Shown here one piece after another: positions 32,517-45,192 of a DNA stretch of 64,000 nt (the stretch's first letter is position 1; each line of letters opens with the position of its first letter). The notes under the pieces are model-generated. The model saw nothing but the letters and a program-made list of their open reading frames with translations. It was not told the DNA's origin and did not search any database. Source of the DNA: Mercurialis annua (lineage: Eukaryota > Streptophyta > Magnoliopsida > Malpighiales > Euphorbiaceae); NCBI RefSeq assembly GCF_937616625.2, contig NC_065577.1, positions 3,141,001 through 3,205,000 of the forward strand, in the 5' to 3' direction. Both the position numbers and the translations under genes were made by a program.

Positions 32517-33533
32517 ATGTCTAACTTAGACTGCGTGGAGTCGGTGCCGATAAAGCTAAACGCTGCTGTTGACGATGAAAGGAATGTGCGTGGCCTGTCG
32601 GACTACGAATTACCCTCGCAGACGCCAACACGAATAGTTTTGGTGAAGAGAAAGGCTGGTTTTGACGACAACTCTGTTTCCGACGACGAGGAGGAGAGCG
32701 GTGATGATTCTGATTGTGATGAGGTCTCAGATAATAAAGTCAGAGAAGAAGAAAAAATTGTATATGCGGAGGAGGAGGAGGATGATGGTTATGAAGGCAG
32801 CGAACAGCAGGAAAAGGACTTTGAGGATTATGTGAAAATTGTGAAGGAGTCTGAAGTAAGCTATTATTTCCTTCTACATGTATTCTCACATGCTAATAGA
32901 TTTTGTGTGATTGTGTTTAGGTTAGAATTATGAATGCTTAATTCGTTGCTTATGCTTATGCTTATGCAGGGTTTTGAAATCGGAAAAGGTTACAGAGGGT
33001 TTATTATTGGTGTTAAAGCCTCGGTCAATCTGAAGGATCCTGAGGATATTTATACCAAGAACTGCATTGAGGCTGTTCATTCTGCAGTCAAGCAACAGAA
33101 CGATGAGAAGGTCAGAATTCAGATTAGTAATTCTTTTTCGTATGTTTGCTTGTAGTAAGGATATTTTAATTTCAAATTCATGTCACTGCATGATGGATGT
33201 TTTATCTAACTATCGCCTTTTGTTGTCACTTAAATCATGCAGGGTGCAAATTTGGAATTCATGGAGGTGACTAGCGCAAATTGGACTTCATTTGCTCTTT
33301 ATTATGCAACCTTTAAAGCTAGAAACAAGACTACTAATGAGGTGAACACTTATCAAACAAAGGTCTTTCGCTGTTTGATTGATGGCGAGACTGAAATTGA
33401 TTTGTTCAGGCTTAAACCAATTCGAGATAGTACAGGTACTAACATTTTTGTTTCTATGATCATGAGAAAGCTCTTATTTTTGCTTACGTTTTCTTTCCGA
33501 AATTCTATACTCTGGCTATCAAAGGCTCTATAA
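32517..33533 (+). CDS. Cystatin-like family protein, copy 5
   Basis: Exons are 32517-32855, 32970-33110 and 33243-33435, joined in phase. It begins MSNLDCVESVPIKLNAAVDD, has VLVKRKAGFDDNS, a long acidic run and DGYEGSEQQEKDFEDYVKIV. The folded part follows: GFEIGKGYRGFIIG, CIEAVHSAVKQQNDEK, FMEVTSANWTS, YYATFKARNKTT and FRLKPIRDSTG. In copies 4 and 6 a fourth exon follows a TTTTAG acceptor; here the site reads TTTTTGG, so the AG is lost. With the intron retained the frame ends at 33533, adding a hydrophobic tail. A different acceptor cannot be excluded. The rest is intact and nearly identical to copy 7. Confidence 0.7.
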
Positions 33534-35933
33534 GTGTTTAGTCATATTTTGTTTTTTGTTTTTGGTGGAAAACTAGACAACTCAATGTCTTCATGTCTAA
33601 GTTTGTAGTGCGTGCATTTGCTGTTGTTGTTGTTTGGTGCAAGTTCTCTTACAAAAATTGCTTGTCTTGACCGTTCTAGAATGGATTCATGTCTTGAATC
33701 TGGATATTATACTCCTGCAATACTGGCTTTGTGTATCATTTATTTCATAACGCAATTATGCTAAATTGTGAAACTTTCATGTCAATTTATATATTTGAGA
33801 AGTATTCTGCGTGAAAGAATAATACTTCTTCCATGTTTTTCCTTTCACTTCTCTTATTTCCGCTTTAATGTTTCCACGATTTTATTCAGAAATGAGTGTC
33901 TTGCTGAGCTAATCCGATAAAGTGGATTTGATTTGATTTCACCTTACCTATGAAGAGTCATGTATGGTCCTTCTATGATGTTGAAAGTTTTATACTGGAA
34001 ATCTGTGAAAGACCACCCGGCCTTCCTAAGTCTAGTTTCAACTTTTGTGCGGCCTTTGTGCAAGTAATCTGTCACTTGATTTTTCCTTGTAGCATTAGAT
34101 ATCAATAATCAATTGGATTTGTCTGTTGGGCAAAGAGGATTATGATAATTGTATTTTATTATTTCAGTAGTCTAAAATAAAACATATCATTATTTGTTTA
34201 TATTATCACTTTCTTCTTTTCCAACAGCATTAGGAAAATAGCTATTCTTTGGTAAATTCAAAAAACATAGAGACTATTTCTGTTGATAGTATAATTTACT
34301 CATTTGTTGTACTGGCAGCTATCCAAGCTTAATTGTAGCTGCAAGATGGCATAAGATGCTTATTGACCGTGGAGATCTCCGACAGATTCTTAATTTCGGT
34401 GTTGTAAATAGGTAGGTAGCATGAAAACTTTTGGCTGGGACCATATGATATGTGTGGTTCTCATAGGAGTTTATTTGTGATATGTTTAGTTCTACAAAAC
34501 ACATTTTGTTAGCTTTTATATAAAATTTTAACCGGTGGAGAAAAAATAACCATATGTTTAACAGTACAGGGTTGGCGGCTATAAGAGAGAAGGGTAAAGT
34601 GAAAACAATGTAATATATGTCACCTTGCTTCAATGGTCCATATCATCCTTGCTATGATCAATGGTTAAATTAGTGGTTATAATAGCTTCACTTATAAAAC
34701 AAGTCGACTGGTATTTTTGGTTCAGTAGTAAAAAAAGAGTCGAAAGATATTATGTACAAGTTTTTTTCTAATGAATATTATGTACAAGTTTAATGTTACT
34801 TATATTAAAATAATTTTATTATACCTATTTAAATGACTTTATTAGTCATTCTTACTCATACATGGCATAGTTTAATTTTAAATTTTTAAAAAGATATATC
34901 TATGCTAAAATATTTACTTAGATAAAAATTTACTTTTTATTTAGATCTATTTTTTTCTTTGAAATTGAATGATTTGATATGAATTGAAAAAATAATATTA
35001 TTGTGCCATTGTGATTTAGTTATTTAATAAAAAAATCAATAAGTTTATTTTTATAAATTTTGGTGAATTAATAGAATAAATAGGCATAATTAACTACATA
35101 TATGGTAGAAAATGACATTTTATCTCTAAGATAAATCAGACTATTACTATATATACATGTTAAATATTTCATGAATTATTTTGCATTTAGCAATTATAAA
35201 CATTACTATATAACTTACTATTTAGATAGCATTTATATTTTAATTTTTTGTTAAATTAAAGCGAGGGTCGTTTTACTAGTATACTATAAAAGCACAAAAA
35301 AAAAACACCAGAAAGGATATTTTTGAAATTCAAAAGGCAATTTGAAAAGTAAAAAGAAGGATACCGATGCAATTATTTTTCAAAAATAGGATATTTTGAG
35401 AATTATCTCTTTATTTTTTATATTTTTTTGCTCATTATATTTTTACACTTATTACTTACTTTTTAATTTAATTTTTGATTTTTTAAATTTTATTCAGGTA
35501 GACATTGACGGATACAAACTTTCTTTTGAGATGGATCCAAATTAAAAATATAAAATGTAAAAATGTATGATTTATTTTAAAATTACATTTTTATAAACTA
35601 ATAATTATTTATTTTTAAATATAATTAAACTAATATAAATATATCATAATGGTATAATTTTTATAATGTAAATCCGAGTAATGATATTCATCAAACTAAG
35701 ATATAAACATGTTACATTTGTAAGTTCCAAAAAAAAAAAAAAGTTCCATGTATTCTTTGAAAAATATTATGTTAGTGAAGTTGAAATGAACCTTTTCATA
35801 AATAATCAGATCTTTCAAATCATGTTGATTATTAGGTTGTAGTCATGTATCACCGAATACACTTTTTAAATCTCCTTTAATATATTTTTATAAAATCAAA
35901 TAATATTTAGATGAAAAAAATGTACACAAAAAA
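33534..35933 (+). other. 3' flank of copy 5 and spacer copy B
   Basis: Family 3' flank to about 34480, then spacer related to 23730-24750 and 47810-48420 but more diverged. No gene is seen; the 104-codon minus frame at 34319-34633 overlaps conserved flank and has no domain. Confidence 0.6.
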
Positions 35934-36112
35934 GGAAAATTCTTACCTAGTCCCGGTTTATGAATTTTCCATGCACCTACCCAATGAGATGTTAGAAAAT
36001 CTAACACAATTTTCTCTTTTTCTTATTATTTTCTCTTTCTTCTCATTTCTGTAACACCTCATTGGACAGGTCCATAAATTTTTTATGGACCGGGTTTAGG
36101 TAAGAACTTCCC
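35934..36112. mobile_element. 179-bp MITE unique to spacer B
   Basis: The ends GGAAAATTCTTACCTAG and GGGAAGTTCTTACCTAA (right reverse-complemented) continue as inverted repeats through CCCGGT and CCATAAA words. Spacers A and C lack it at the same place (about 24737 and 48425). The flanks are A-runs, so the target duplication is not readable. Confidence 0.8.
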
Positions 36113-36547
36113 AAAAAAAATATGCGATATTAAAACAAGTGTTATTTTTTATTTGTTTATATATCTTTATACTGTTTCATATATAAAATTTAAAAATTAT
36201 ACTTTTATTTAAAAAAATTGAGTTTTATTTTTTGTATAATAAAATAACAAAAAATCAATTTCTGTTTATTTATATTTATATTTGAAATTACAGAATTTTT
36301 TAGTAATTGTACATTGTAAAATTTATTAAAAAGATTATTTACAAATAGTAAATGTATATATATATATTTTGTGGTGATTTCTTTTATTTTGTTAAATTAT
36401 AAATTATATTAGATAAAACGAGTATTGCAAAGTTATGTATGCAAGCATCCCCACTCCCAAGTTTTGTTCAATTCTAGTAGGCAATAAAGAGAACGAAAAA
36501 AATGCGAATGGCTGAATTTTGCCATTCTACTTTTGGAAGGAATTTTT

Positions 36548-36652
36548 TATTTTTTTTGAAAATTAAGGAAGGACTGTAGAAGGATAATTTTAACTTACGA
36601 TTTTGACAATTTGTTGTCCAACGCTTTTACCATTTAATTTACAGTTCGTTAA
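36548..36652 (-). mobile_element. tRNA-derived SINE (copy B, decayed)
   Basis: This is the counterpart of 25536-25642, flanked by TTTGGAAGGAATTTT and TTTGAAAGGAGTTTT. The B-box region is mutated (AATTTTAACTTACG instead of AATTTGAACCCACA). Confidence 0.6.
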
Positions 36653-36667
36653 TTTGAAAGGAGTTTT

Positions 36668-37067
36668 ACCAACTAATTTGACTTTTGGACTCTTTTATTA
36701 TAAATTTTAAAATTTTATTTTTAATCAGTTAGTAAACCTCTTATTCTCCATTTTACATTAACACTATTAAAAACTGCTGAGGTGGCACTTGAAAAAATAT
36801 CACAATAGTCCCACGTTATAAACAAAACTGTAAAATTATAGAAAATTTAAAATACTCTTAAAATTTTAAAATTAAAAAATCATAATATTCTACTCATCCC
36901 TCAACTCCGTCGCCACCCACCCCTGCCTCTTCCATTCAACTTGTTGTCGCCACCTTCGCACCTGCGACCACCCAGTCCCCGTAACCCCCAAACTTGTCGC
37001 CACTCCCTTGAGAACGTCCATAATGAAGGAAATTTTTTGTTTTTATTTTTTGAGGATGAGTTGTAAG
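36668..37067. other. Spacer B noncoding sequence
   Basis: Diverged counterpart of 25660-26059, with the same GC-rich patch at 36900-37015. No gene. Confidence 0.45.
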
Positions 37068-37466
37068 TAGGATGGCAATTTGTATCACCACATCATAAAC
37101 GTGTCGTGTACTCATTTAAAATTAGATAATTTCTCTAAATCCGAACCCGACTCGTTTAACTAATCATGTCAAACCCGACCCGTTTATTAAAACGGGCAAT
37201 ACATGTTGAACTGTTTAACCTGTTTACCAAAATATGTCATAACAGATCACATGTTTAGCCTGTTTAATACATTTAATAATGATCCATCTAACACATTTAA
37301 CATATTTTTTCAATTAAATGAGTATAATTAAACAACAAAACTCCAAAATAACTATAAATCTCAATAAGACAAATAACAATTAATAAAAGGGTTAATTATA
37401 TATAAAATTATGACCTTTGCACCAAATTTTAAAAATAACATGATTTTTAAAACATGTCAATCACAG
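37068..37466. mobile_element. Left part of the non-autonomous hAT element (copy B), interrupted
   Basis: It starts TAGGATGGCAATTTGTATC, closer to the hAT consensus than copies A and C. It runs through the CCCGTTTATTAAAACGGG region into the left terminal repeat of the nested Mutator element (37385-37466), where the large hAT element below is inserted. Its right half is missing. Confidence 0.75.
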
Positions 37467-38920
37467 ACATCATTAGGGGTGTGCATAAACCGTATCAACC
37501 GAAATAACCGGACCGAACCAAACCGAATTGTGGTCTTTGATTCGGTTATTTCGGTGAAACAGTGCGGATCAGTTAAGGAGGGGGGTGAAATGCAGTTTAT
37601 GAAAGTCGGTTCGGTTAAAGTCCAGAACCGACCGAAATAACCGATAAATCGACGTGATAAAACGACGTTGTTTTATCCCACCCCTGGCACGCGTGCAAAA
37701 GGTTCAAGAACTGAGCCATGCGTGTGATTCTCCTTGACAAAACGGTGAGTTTTTTCCCTGATATATAAACTCTCCCTAAAAAAAACCTTAACCCTAAAAT
37801 CACTCTCATCTCACTTTCATTCTCTCTCGCCTCTCTCATCCACTCTGATCGCTCTGTATACTCACAAACCCTAACCCTAAAATTACTCTCATCACTTCAA
37901 TTACTGCTCTAAATCAATGGTTTCTCAATCGATTCTTACCTTCCACCACTTAATTAGCTCTGTTTAAACCATTTTCTGTTCGTTCTTTGTGATTGCTCTG
38001 TCATCTCTGAGTCTGAGCTTATGTGTTCTTGTTGTGGTTCATTTGAAAGAAAATAGATCAGAATCTTATTAACGATTTGTTAATGATGATTCATGAAGAA
38101 GATGGGATGATGGTTCACAAATGGTGAGTTTCTTATTTTTGATTGTTCACTTATTTTTGTTCTTATTTGATTATTTGCATATTTTGAACTTGATCCAATG
38201 GATTTGTTGGAGAAAAGCTTCGAGTTTTAAGGTATCTGTGACCTTAAGGTAGGCTACATTGTCTCTGTTTCTTCGTTTTATTTGATTTTGCTGGTTGATT
38301 TCATGGTTCATTTGTATACTCTGTGTTTGATACTTCTCTTGTGTTTCTCTTTATGCATATTTGGAGAACTTTAAGTGGTGGAAGCTATCTGAATCTAATT
38401 GGCCATTGATTAAAGGTGGGCTCTGTTTTTATTATTTTGTTCTTTTGATTGTGATGTTCTTTACTATTCAGTGTTTGATACTTTTTGTGTTTCTCTAAAC
38501 ATATTTGAAAGAAACATGGTGGTGGAAGCTGTAATCTATTCTATTTTTTTCAATCACTGATTTAGAGGTAGCCTCTTCCTCTTTTGTGTTTTTTTTCTGA
38601 GTTTTTAACTTTTGATGATATGTTAATCAACAATTGATACCTTTTTGTGTTTCTGTGTACATATTTGCATAAATTAGGTGGTGGATAGAAGCTGTGAATC
38701 CTGTGATCTATCTGTGATTTTGTTATGTCATATGTGAATTAAAAAGAAAAGTTCTATGAACTGGTGGAAGCCTAAGTCCCTTATTGGCGGATGGAAACAA
38801 ATTCACATGTATGATTCTGCGTTTTAAGTCACTGAATAGAATGTTGTTTGTGGTTTGTCTCTGTGATTTAGAATAGATACCTGAATCTTGTGGCTTGTAC
38901 TTTATTTTTTGTAGATTCCA

Positions 38921-41167
38921 ATGGTTGAGCGAATTGGGACTGAGAGCAATCTTGCTCCCAGTTCTATTGCTCCTTTTGATGGTGTTGCTGCTGTGGGTAA
39001 TGTTGAGGGCTCAACATAGGCTCAACCAGAGAATGTAGTTGAGCCTAATGCAAAAAAGAGAAAGCCTATTGTTAGAAGGTCAGCTGTTTGGGAACACTTT
39101 GAAAGTATTTATGATAATGATGGTAGAGTAGTTTTAAATGCTTATATTGTGCCAGAGTCTATTAGTGTCATAGTAAGACTAATGGGACTTCAACACTTAG
39201 GATACATATGCTTGCTTGCTTAAAAAAAATCCTCAAAGTAAACAAACTAGGCAGACCTTGTTAACTTTGCAGAATGTTAACTGTAATGTCATTGATGCTA
39301 GGGGGGATAAAGTAAACCTAGGGGCTTGGAAGTTTTGCCAAGATGCCATTAGAGAGGCCTTGGCTTACATGATAGTTGTTGATGAGTTGCCCCTTAAGTT
39401 TTGTAGAAGGGTTGGGGTTTAGAAAGTTATTGAATACTGCTTGTCCTAAGTTTAAAATACCTTATAGGTGGATTGTCACTAGGGATGTTTTTAAACTTTA
39501 TGCTGATGAGAAGTTAAAATTGAAAACCTTCTTAAAAGACCATAGTCAAAGGGTTAGCATTACAACTGACACTTGGACGCATATACAAAGGATAAACTAT
39601 ATGTGTGTTACTTGTCACTGCATTGATGATTCATGGAGATTGAATAAGCGTATAATTGCTTTCATGTCTGTTAGCGGTCATAAGGGTGAATATATTTCTA
39701 AGTGTCTAGAAAATTATGTTGTTGATTGGGGTGTCAAAAATGTTTTTTCAGTTACTATGGACAATGGCAGTAGTAATGATGTTGCAGTCTCTGTTTTTAA
39801 GAAAAAAGATGATGTCTTGGGGAACTGGGTAGCTAAGGGGAAATATCTGCATATGCGGTGTATTGCTCATATCTTAAATTTAGTTGTTAGTGATGGTTTG
39901 AAAGATGTCAATGTTTGTATTAAAAAGGTTAGAGAGTGTGTGAGGTATATCAGAAATAGTCCTGCTAGACTTAAAAAATTTAACGAGGCTGCTGATTTTG
40001 TTGGGGGTGGAAACTAAAAAGGGTTAAGTCTAGATGTACCTACTCGTTGAAATTCAACCTTTTTAATGCTTTCAACAGCTTGTTTATATTGAAAGCTTTT
40101 GAAAAATATGCAGAGGATGAATATGCTTTTAAGAGTGATTTGAGTGGTAATATTGACTGGGAGGCAGTTAGGAAATTTTCCAACTGTCTTTCACATTTTT
40201 ATTCTGTCACCTTGCGTATATCTGGCTCATTGTATGTTACTTTTAACATACATTTTCAAGAAATCTGTGATTTAAATATGGTGTTGTGTGAATGATGGAG
40301 AGTGAGGATTTAGAGATAAAGAATTTGGGTGGGAAAATGAAATTTGATAAGTATTGGGGTGATCTAGATAAAATGAACAAGTTGATGTTTTTTTTCTTAT
40401 GTTTTTGATCCCTCAGCTAAGTTAGAAGGGATGGAATATTCATTGTGTCTTATGTTTGGCTATGTGAATGGTGCTATATTGTACAAGTCTGTAGTTGATG
40501 AGCTTAACTTGTTGTTTAATGAGTACAAATCCTTGTACGAATCTGGTGGGAGCAATTCTGTCAGTGAGTTAAGCTCCTAGACTCAGTTACTTGCCTCTGC
40601 CTCTGTTTCTGATGCTGCTGCTAGAAATAAGAAACATCCATCAGTAATAAAAGCATGATTCAAGCAACATAGGAGGAAAATGGAAACCTCAAGTACACGA
40701 AGGAGTGAGTTGGATGTTTATCTAAGTGAGGACTTAGTTGAGAATGATGATGACCTTGAGGTCCTAAGTTGGTGGAAGCAAAATGCTTTGCGCTTTCAAG
40801 TTCTCTCGCGACTTGCCCGCGATATACTTGTTGTTCCCATTTTCACCGTTGCGTCTAAGTCTGCATTCAGTGTTGGTGGGAGAGTGCTAGATTCTTTCAG
40901 GAGTTCCCTAACTCCTAAATTAGTTGAGGCACTAATTTACACCGAGGATTGGCTGAGACAAGCAAATAATCCTCTGGTTATTGAAGAATCAATTGATGAG
41001 GTTGAGATATTTGAGCAAGGTTATGCACTTCTTTATGTCTTTATTTCAAGTTTATTTTCCTTTGTCATTTTTTAGCATTACTCTGCCTTATCTGTAATAT
41101 TCTGAACGGTTATGTCTTTTGTTTTGGCTATACAGAGTTGCCAAATATTGGCCCTCCTGCTGCCTGA
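38921..41167 (+). pseudogene. hAT transposase (BED finger type), multiply disabled
   Basis: The frame starts MVERIGTESNLAPSS and has an in-frame TAG at 39017. A BED zinc finger is recognisable (SAVWEHFESIYDNDGRV, then CxxC and HxxxxC) but is broken by a frameshift near 39140 and a stop. The core includes ITTDTWTHIQRINYMCVTCH, TMDNGSSND and MRCIAHILNLVVSDGLK, all typical of plant Ac-like and DAYSLEEPER/RICESLEEPER transposases. The C-terminal dimerisation region reads LSWWKQNALRF, LARDILVVPIFTVASKSAFS and VEALIYTEDWL. A last small exon at about 41135-41167 ends PPAA. Several frameshifts lie between the parts. It cannot encode a working enzyme. Confidence 0.92.
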
Positions 41168-41483
41168 AAAAGAACATGATCAATGATGCAATATTTTTGC
41201 TTTTTGAACACATGTAAATCATGTGTACAGTTTGGAGGTGGTAGAAGCCAAATTGGAAAACTGATCCAAGTCCCTTGTCCCTTTTGATATCTGAAGCTGT
41301 GATCCTATGAAGCTCTGAAACTGAAAAGCTATGCAACTAATGTTCTTTTGATGGATCCTACCCCTTTTGACCCTTCTGAAAAACTTTGATGTTATCATTG
41401 GATTGCTATGTCCCTTATTAATCTGAACTATGCTAAACTAGTGGTGGGAAGTAAAAGAAAAAGTATGATTTTCTAACTCTTTC

Positions 41484-43751
41484 TATAGCACCCACATTTA
41501 AATTGCATATGGTCATGCTCATACATTTCATGCATTTCGATGGTCAAGAGTAAGTGTCGTTCATTAGCATTTACATGAGAATGTAAAGTAATGATTGATG
41601 TTAATTAAACGAAAATGATGGGAGTTTGATTAATGCTATAACTATTTAAAATGAATAATAAGTAGTATAACGACCAACAAATATATCAGAACTAAATTGA
41701 AATAAAAGTACGTCGGTAAACTAGGTTGATTTGAGTGGTTCGAAATGAAATTAAGCTTAAGAATTGAACATATAAAACATTTCAAGGATTATATGAGATA
41801 TTAGTATTGATAAATGATTCTATGAAACCAATTGTATACTATCATAATAAACCCTAACTACATGTTAAATATCACCTCTTAAGCTTTCTCCTTATCAAAA
41901 CTAAACCTAGAAAAAGAAGAGAGAAGAAGAGGAAATCTATTGCTGATATTCAGAGATTATTCCATCAATTAAACATAAAATCATTTAGGTTTTAAAGTTT
42001 AATCAAGAATTGGAAGAATTAAGGTACGTGGAATCATTTGAGTTAGTTGTTTTAGGTTTTATGTTTTAACTCTGTTTCTGGCCAAATTTGTGTTCATGTT
42101 GTTTTTGTTATGAGTCGGGTTATACAACTCCAAATTGAACGATTCTTGAGTCTATGGAAACTATAGCCATTCTACTACAATTGTTATTCTTTGAGTTTTA
42201 TCATTTGGAATCGTTATGATAGCCTAATAGTCCATACCATTTTGTTACTCTGTCTGCCTATACAGCCTGATAGAGTATCACCAAAACTTACATAACTCGT
42301 TGTATGGATATCTAATTTTTTGATATATTTTATAGATTCATATACCTATAACTCCATAGAAGGTTTTGCCAAATTGTGTTTATATTGATGTGTGGATTAC
42401 TTTGAATGCATCTTTAACTACTTGTAAAATTGATACAATAAGTTATGCATGTCCAAATGATGCCATTTTTATTTCTGTGGATCCTTTAGTATGTTAACTA
42501 AAACTTTTTAGTTTTGACAAAAGACTAATTCTATCATTTAGATGGTGAATAAGGAAGAAACATTTAGTTGTACAATCTGTCTAGACAGTTAACCTAGTTG
42601 TATTGTAATTTACATAATTTGCTTTAGAGTAATCCAAATGATGTGCTTCTAATTGGAATGAAACTAGACTCAAATATTCAGGACTCCTATTAATATTTTG
42701 CATAAATGATATTTATGTTAGGATTTGTACCTATTTGAAGTTGGTACATGAAATCTGCCTAGTAAAGAGGATTGCTATTACTAGTTTGCTTATTTATGTA
42801 AATTATCAAAATACTTATTCCTTGTGAATGAATTGAGATTGTATATGTGAATAGGTACTTATAGATAAGAAGATAATACGACGGACAAGCCTGGAACTTC
42901 ACGAGTTTGAGACTCGGTGAATTGAGTAAGTGAATAGATAGTGTTATACTTGGTATATACGTTTGTTTGCAATTACAAGTGTGTATTAATTTGAGACGTA
43001 AATGCGCTTGTGAATTATGGTTGAATTGTTTGCGCGAGTCATGTTTTAGTTTTGAGAATCACGTCATGCTTATGTTTGGATATTCAATGAGAATTGAGAT
43101 AGTCGTTGGTTGCCTAAAATGGCGATTCGGGCCAACGACGTGAGATTGAGTTATTGGTTGCCTAAAGGGCGATTTGGGCCAATAATGTATGTTGGTTGCC
43201 TATATGGCGGTTTGGGCCAACATGTGAACTATGCGCATGATTGAATATCCTGTAAGCTTGATGTTGAATGGAAATGTGTGAAAATGTTTGGTTTGAATTG
43301 AACATTGGACCACTATGTTTATTATGGTTATTGTTTATGTTGAATGGATCATCGCTTGAGTTTTATTTTAGTTATTTGAAATGTTTATGAATGTGTATAT
43401 TTAGTATGCATATATCTATTTGCTTATTGAGTTGCAGGCTCATCGCTCTGCGTTATTTTTGTTCAGGATACAAAGAGTTGCATTGAGTGGACATTTGCAT
43501 CTGATAGAGGTTTCAGGTGGGCTAATGAAGAGTTCATTGCACGTGCATATATTTGAAGTGTTTATGTAAATAAGTTAGATAAATGAAACGTTTGTATTAA
43601 GAGTTAGTGTTTTATGTGAGATAGTACGAATGCATATGGATATGCTTTTAGCTAACACTTTTGTGTCGTCACATGACATGTATGAAATGGATAATGTTGT
43701 GTTTGTTATAACTTTATGAGTAAATAATATTTTAATTAAGAGGGTGTGACA
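41484..43751 (+). mobile_element. 2.27-kb solo LTR nested in the hAT element
   Basis: It runs from TATAGCACCC to GGGTGTGACA and is flanked by the 5-bp duplication CTTTC (41479-41483 and 43752-43756). The inverted termini fit an LTR whose initial TG has mutated to TA. There is no gag or pol sequence and no second LTR. The sequence style suggests a Ty3-type retrotransposon, but this is inferred only from the ends. Confidence 0.85.
43105..43222 (+). repeat. Three tandem GGTTGCCTA...GGGCCAA repeats in the solo LTR
   Basis: Three units of about 40-45 bases share GGTTGCCTA, then GGCGATT or GGCGGTT, then GGGCCAA. Each could form a TTGGCCC/GGGCCAA-type secondary structure with its neighbours. Confidence 0.8.
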
Positions 43752-43756
43752 CTTTC

Positions 43757-44799
43757 TAACTTTTTTACATTTTTAGTTTTAATCTGTTTTGAAACCCTTG
43801 GTTTCAAATGCTTCTTTTAACTTTCAAACTTTCTGTGAAGTTTCTTTTGAAATTCCTTATTTCAAATTCATGTTTTATCTCAATACAACTTATGACTTGT
43901 AACTTGTAGTTGGAACTCTTTCTGATTCCTGTGTCTCAGGCCTAATTTGAAAACTCCTGGTTTCAACTTTGAAACCTATAAACCTGTTTTGATATTCCCT
44001 GGTTTCAGTTTTCAACTTTCCAGATTTATTTTAAAATTGTTTTAAACTTTCAACTTTCCAGTTTTAAATTGTTTTGGGCAATGATGAAGGTTCCGCCACT
44101 CTCAGATATTGTAATGCCTTCTTTTTTGATATGATGAAACGACCTATTTGAGCCACCGTGTCATAGATCACATTACAAATGAACCGATAAGCAAATTTTT
44201 GAGCCCCTGTTTTTAGTCAATTCTTTTAACCTTAAATTATTTAGTAGGTTTATAGTCAATAGTTTATTCTTTTGTTTTATAATCTGTTTCTTTCTCTCTT
44301 CTTCTGCAAACAGCTGGTTGATGCTTTACAATCAGTTACAGATTGCATTTGCTGGGAATGAGATTCATTAGATGGGATCTGATTTTAAACTTTGAACTCA
44401 GAAGTTCATTTTTTTTGTATATATGAACTTGAATTGCTGTAAATTCTAGAATTTATAATTTGTATACTGCTGTGAATAGCAATTTTGTATATTTTGTATC
44501 ATTGGAAAGGGAAGTAAATGAATATAGTATAAATCAGTTTATTTTTTTATAGTCTAAATTTGTAATCTGTTGTTTAGTTTTTTCATGAAATTAAGGCCCT
44601 GTATTCGGCCCATTTGAAAGCCCAAACCGAATGATAAAACCGAAAACGAACCGAACCGACCGACAAATTTCGGCACTAATTTTAGTCCATTTTAATAAAA
44701 GATAATGACAAATTGGTTTATAAATATATAAAGTTTAAAACCGACAGTTTCTGCATTTTTAAGATCGAACCGAAACGAACCGACCGACGTACACAGTAA
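43757..44799. other. 3' part of the hAT element
   Basis: Noncoding sequence with repeated CTTTCAAC and GGTTTCAA words, then subterminal ACCGAACCGACCGAC repeats near 44640-44790. No gene. Confidence 0.6.
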
Positions 44800-44807
44800 A
44801 CACCACT

Positions 44808-45192
44808 TTTTAAAAATAAAATAAAATAACATAGAAATACATTTGTCTTAATGTCAGACGCTTTTAATATTTTCCTCTAAAATTAATAATCTCCTCGCGG
44901 ACCTGGAGGTACGTCTGTCTACATATACCCTGAAAGTTTGACTATATAAAGCGTAGGACATATTTTGCAAGAAGGGCATACTTGGGCTTTTGAAGAAAAA
45001 AAAATTGACAAATTTGTTATGAGGGGTTTATTTGTACTTTAGTATAAATACTAGGGGCAAAATAGATTCGTTTCCCTTTATAAAAAGGAAACACATGGTA
45101 TAAGACAGTGCAAAGCCAAATATAATCTCGTATTATTTGCCTTTTGAAAATCACCCCCTAAATTGAATTTTAGGGTTTCTAGCAATTCAATC
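44808..45192 (+). promoter_or_regulatory. Upstream region of copy 6
   Basis: Sequence from 44860 matches the end of spacer A (27390-27500). The proximal promoter keeps CCTTTATAAAAAGGAAACAC (about 45078-45097), but the TATAAATA seen in copies 5 and 7 is altered to CAAATATA. The leader ends AGGGTTTCTAGCAATTCAATC before the ATG. Confidence 0.5.

Larger units (their letters stand above)
37475..44799 (+). mobile_element. 7.3-kb decayed hAT transposon carrying a nested solo LTR
   Basis: The left end reads AGGGGTGTGCATAAACCG. The right end, reverse-complemented, reads TTACTGTGTACGTCGGTCGG. Both ends have clustered ACCGAACC/GGTTCGGT subterminal motifs. The 8-bp flanks ACATCATT (37467-37474) and ACACCACT (44800-44807) differ by two C/T changes. 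The paralogous sequence near 26600-26620 (minus strand CACAGATACCACTTTTTAT) shows what lay there before. It contains a 5' leader with TATATAAA near 37760, a disabled transposase gene and a solo LTR. Confidence 0.85.

Noticed and set aside
37860..37895. Telomere-like AACCCTAAACCCTAA sequence as an interstitial telomere
   Set aside because: Only two units occur, in a leader region; such telo-boxes are common in plant 5' regions.
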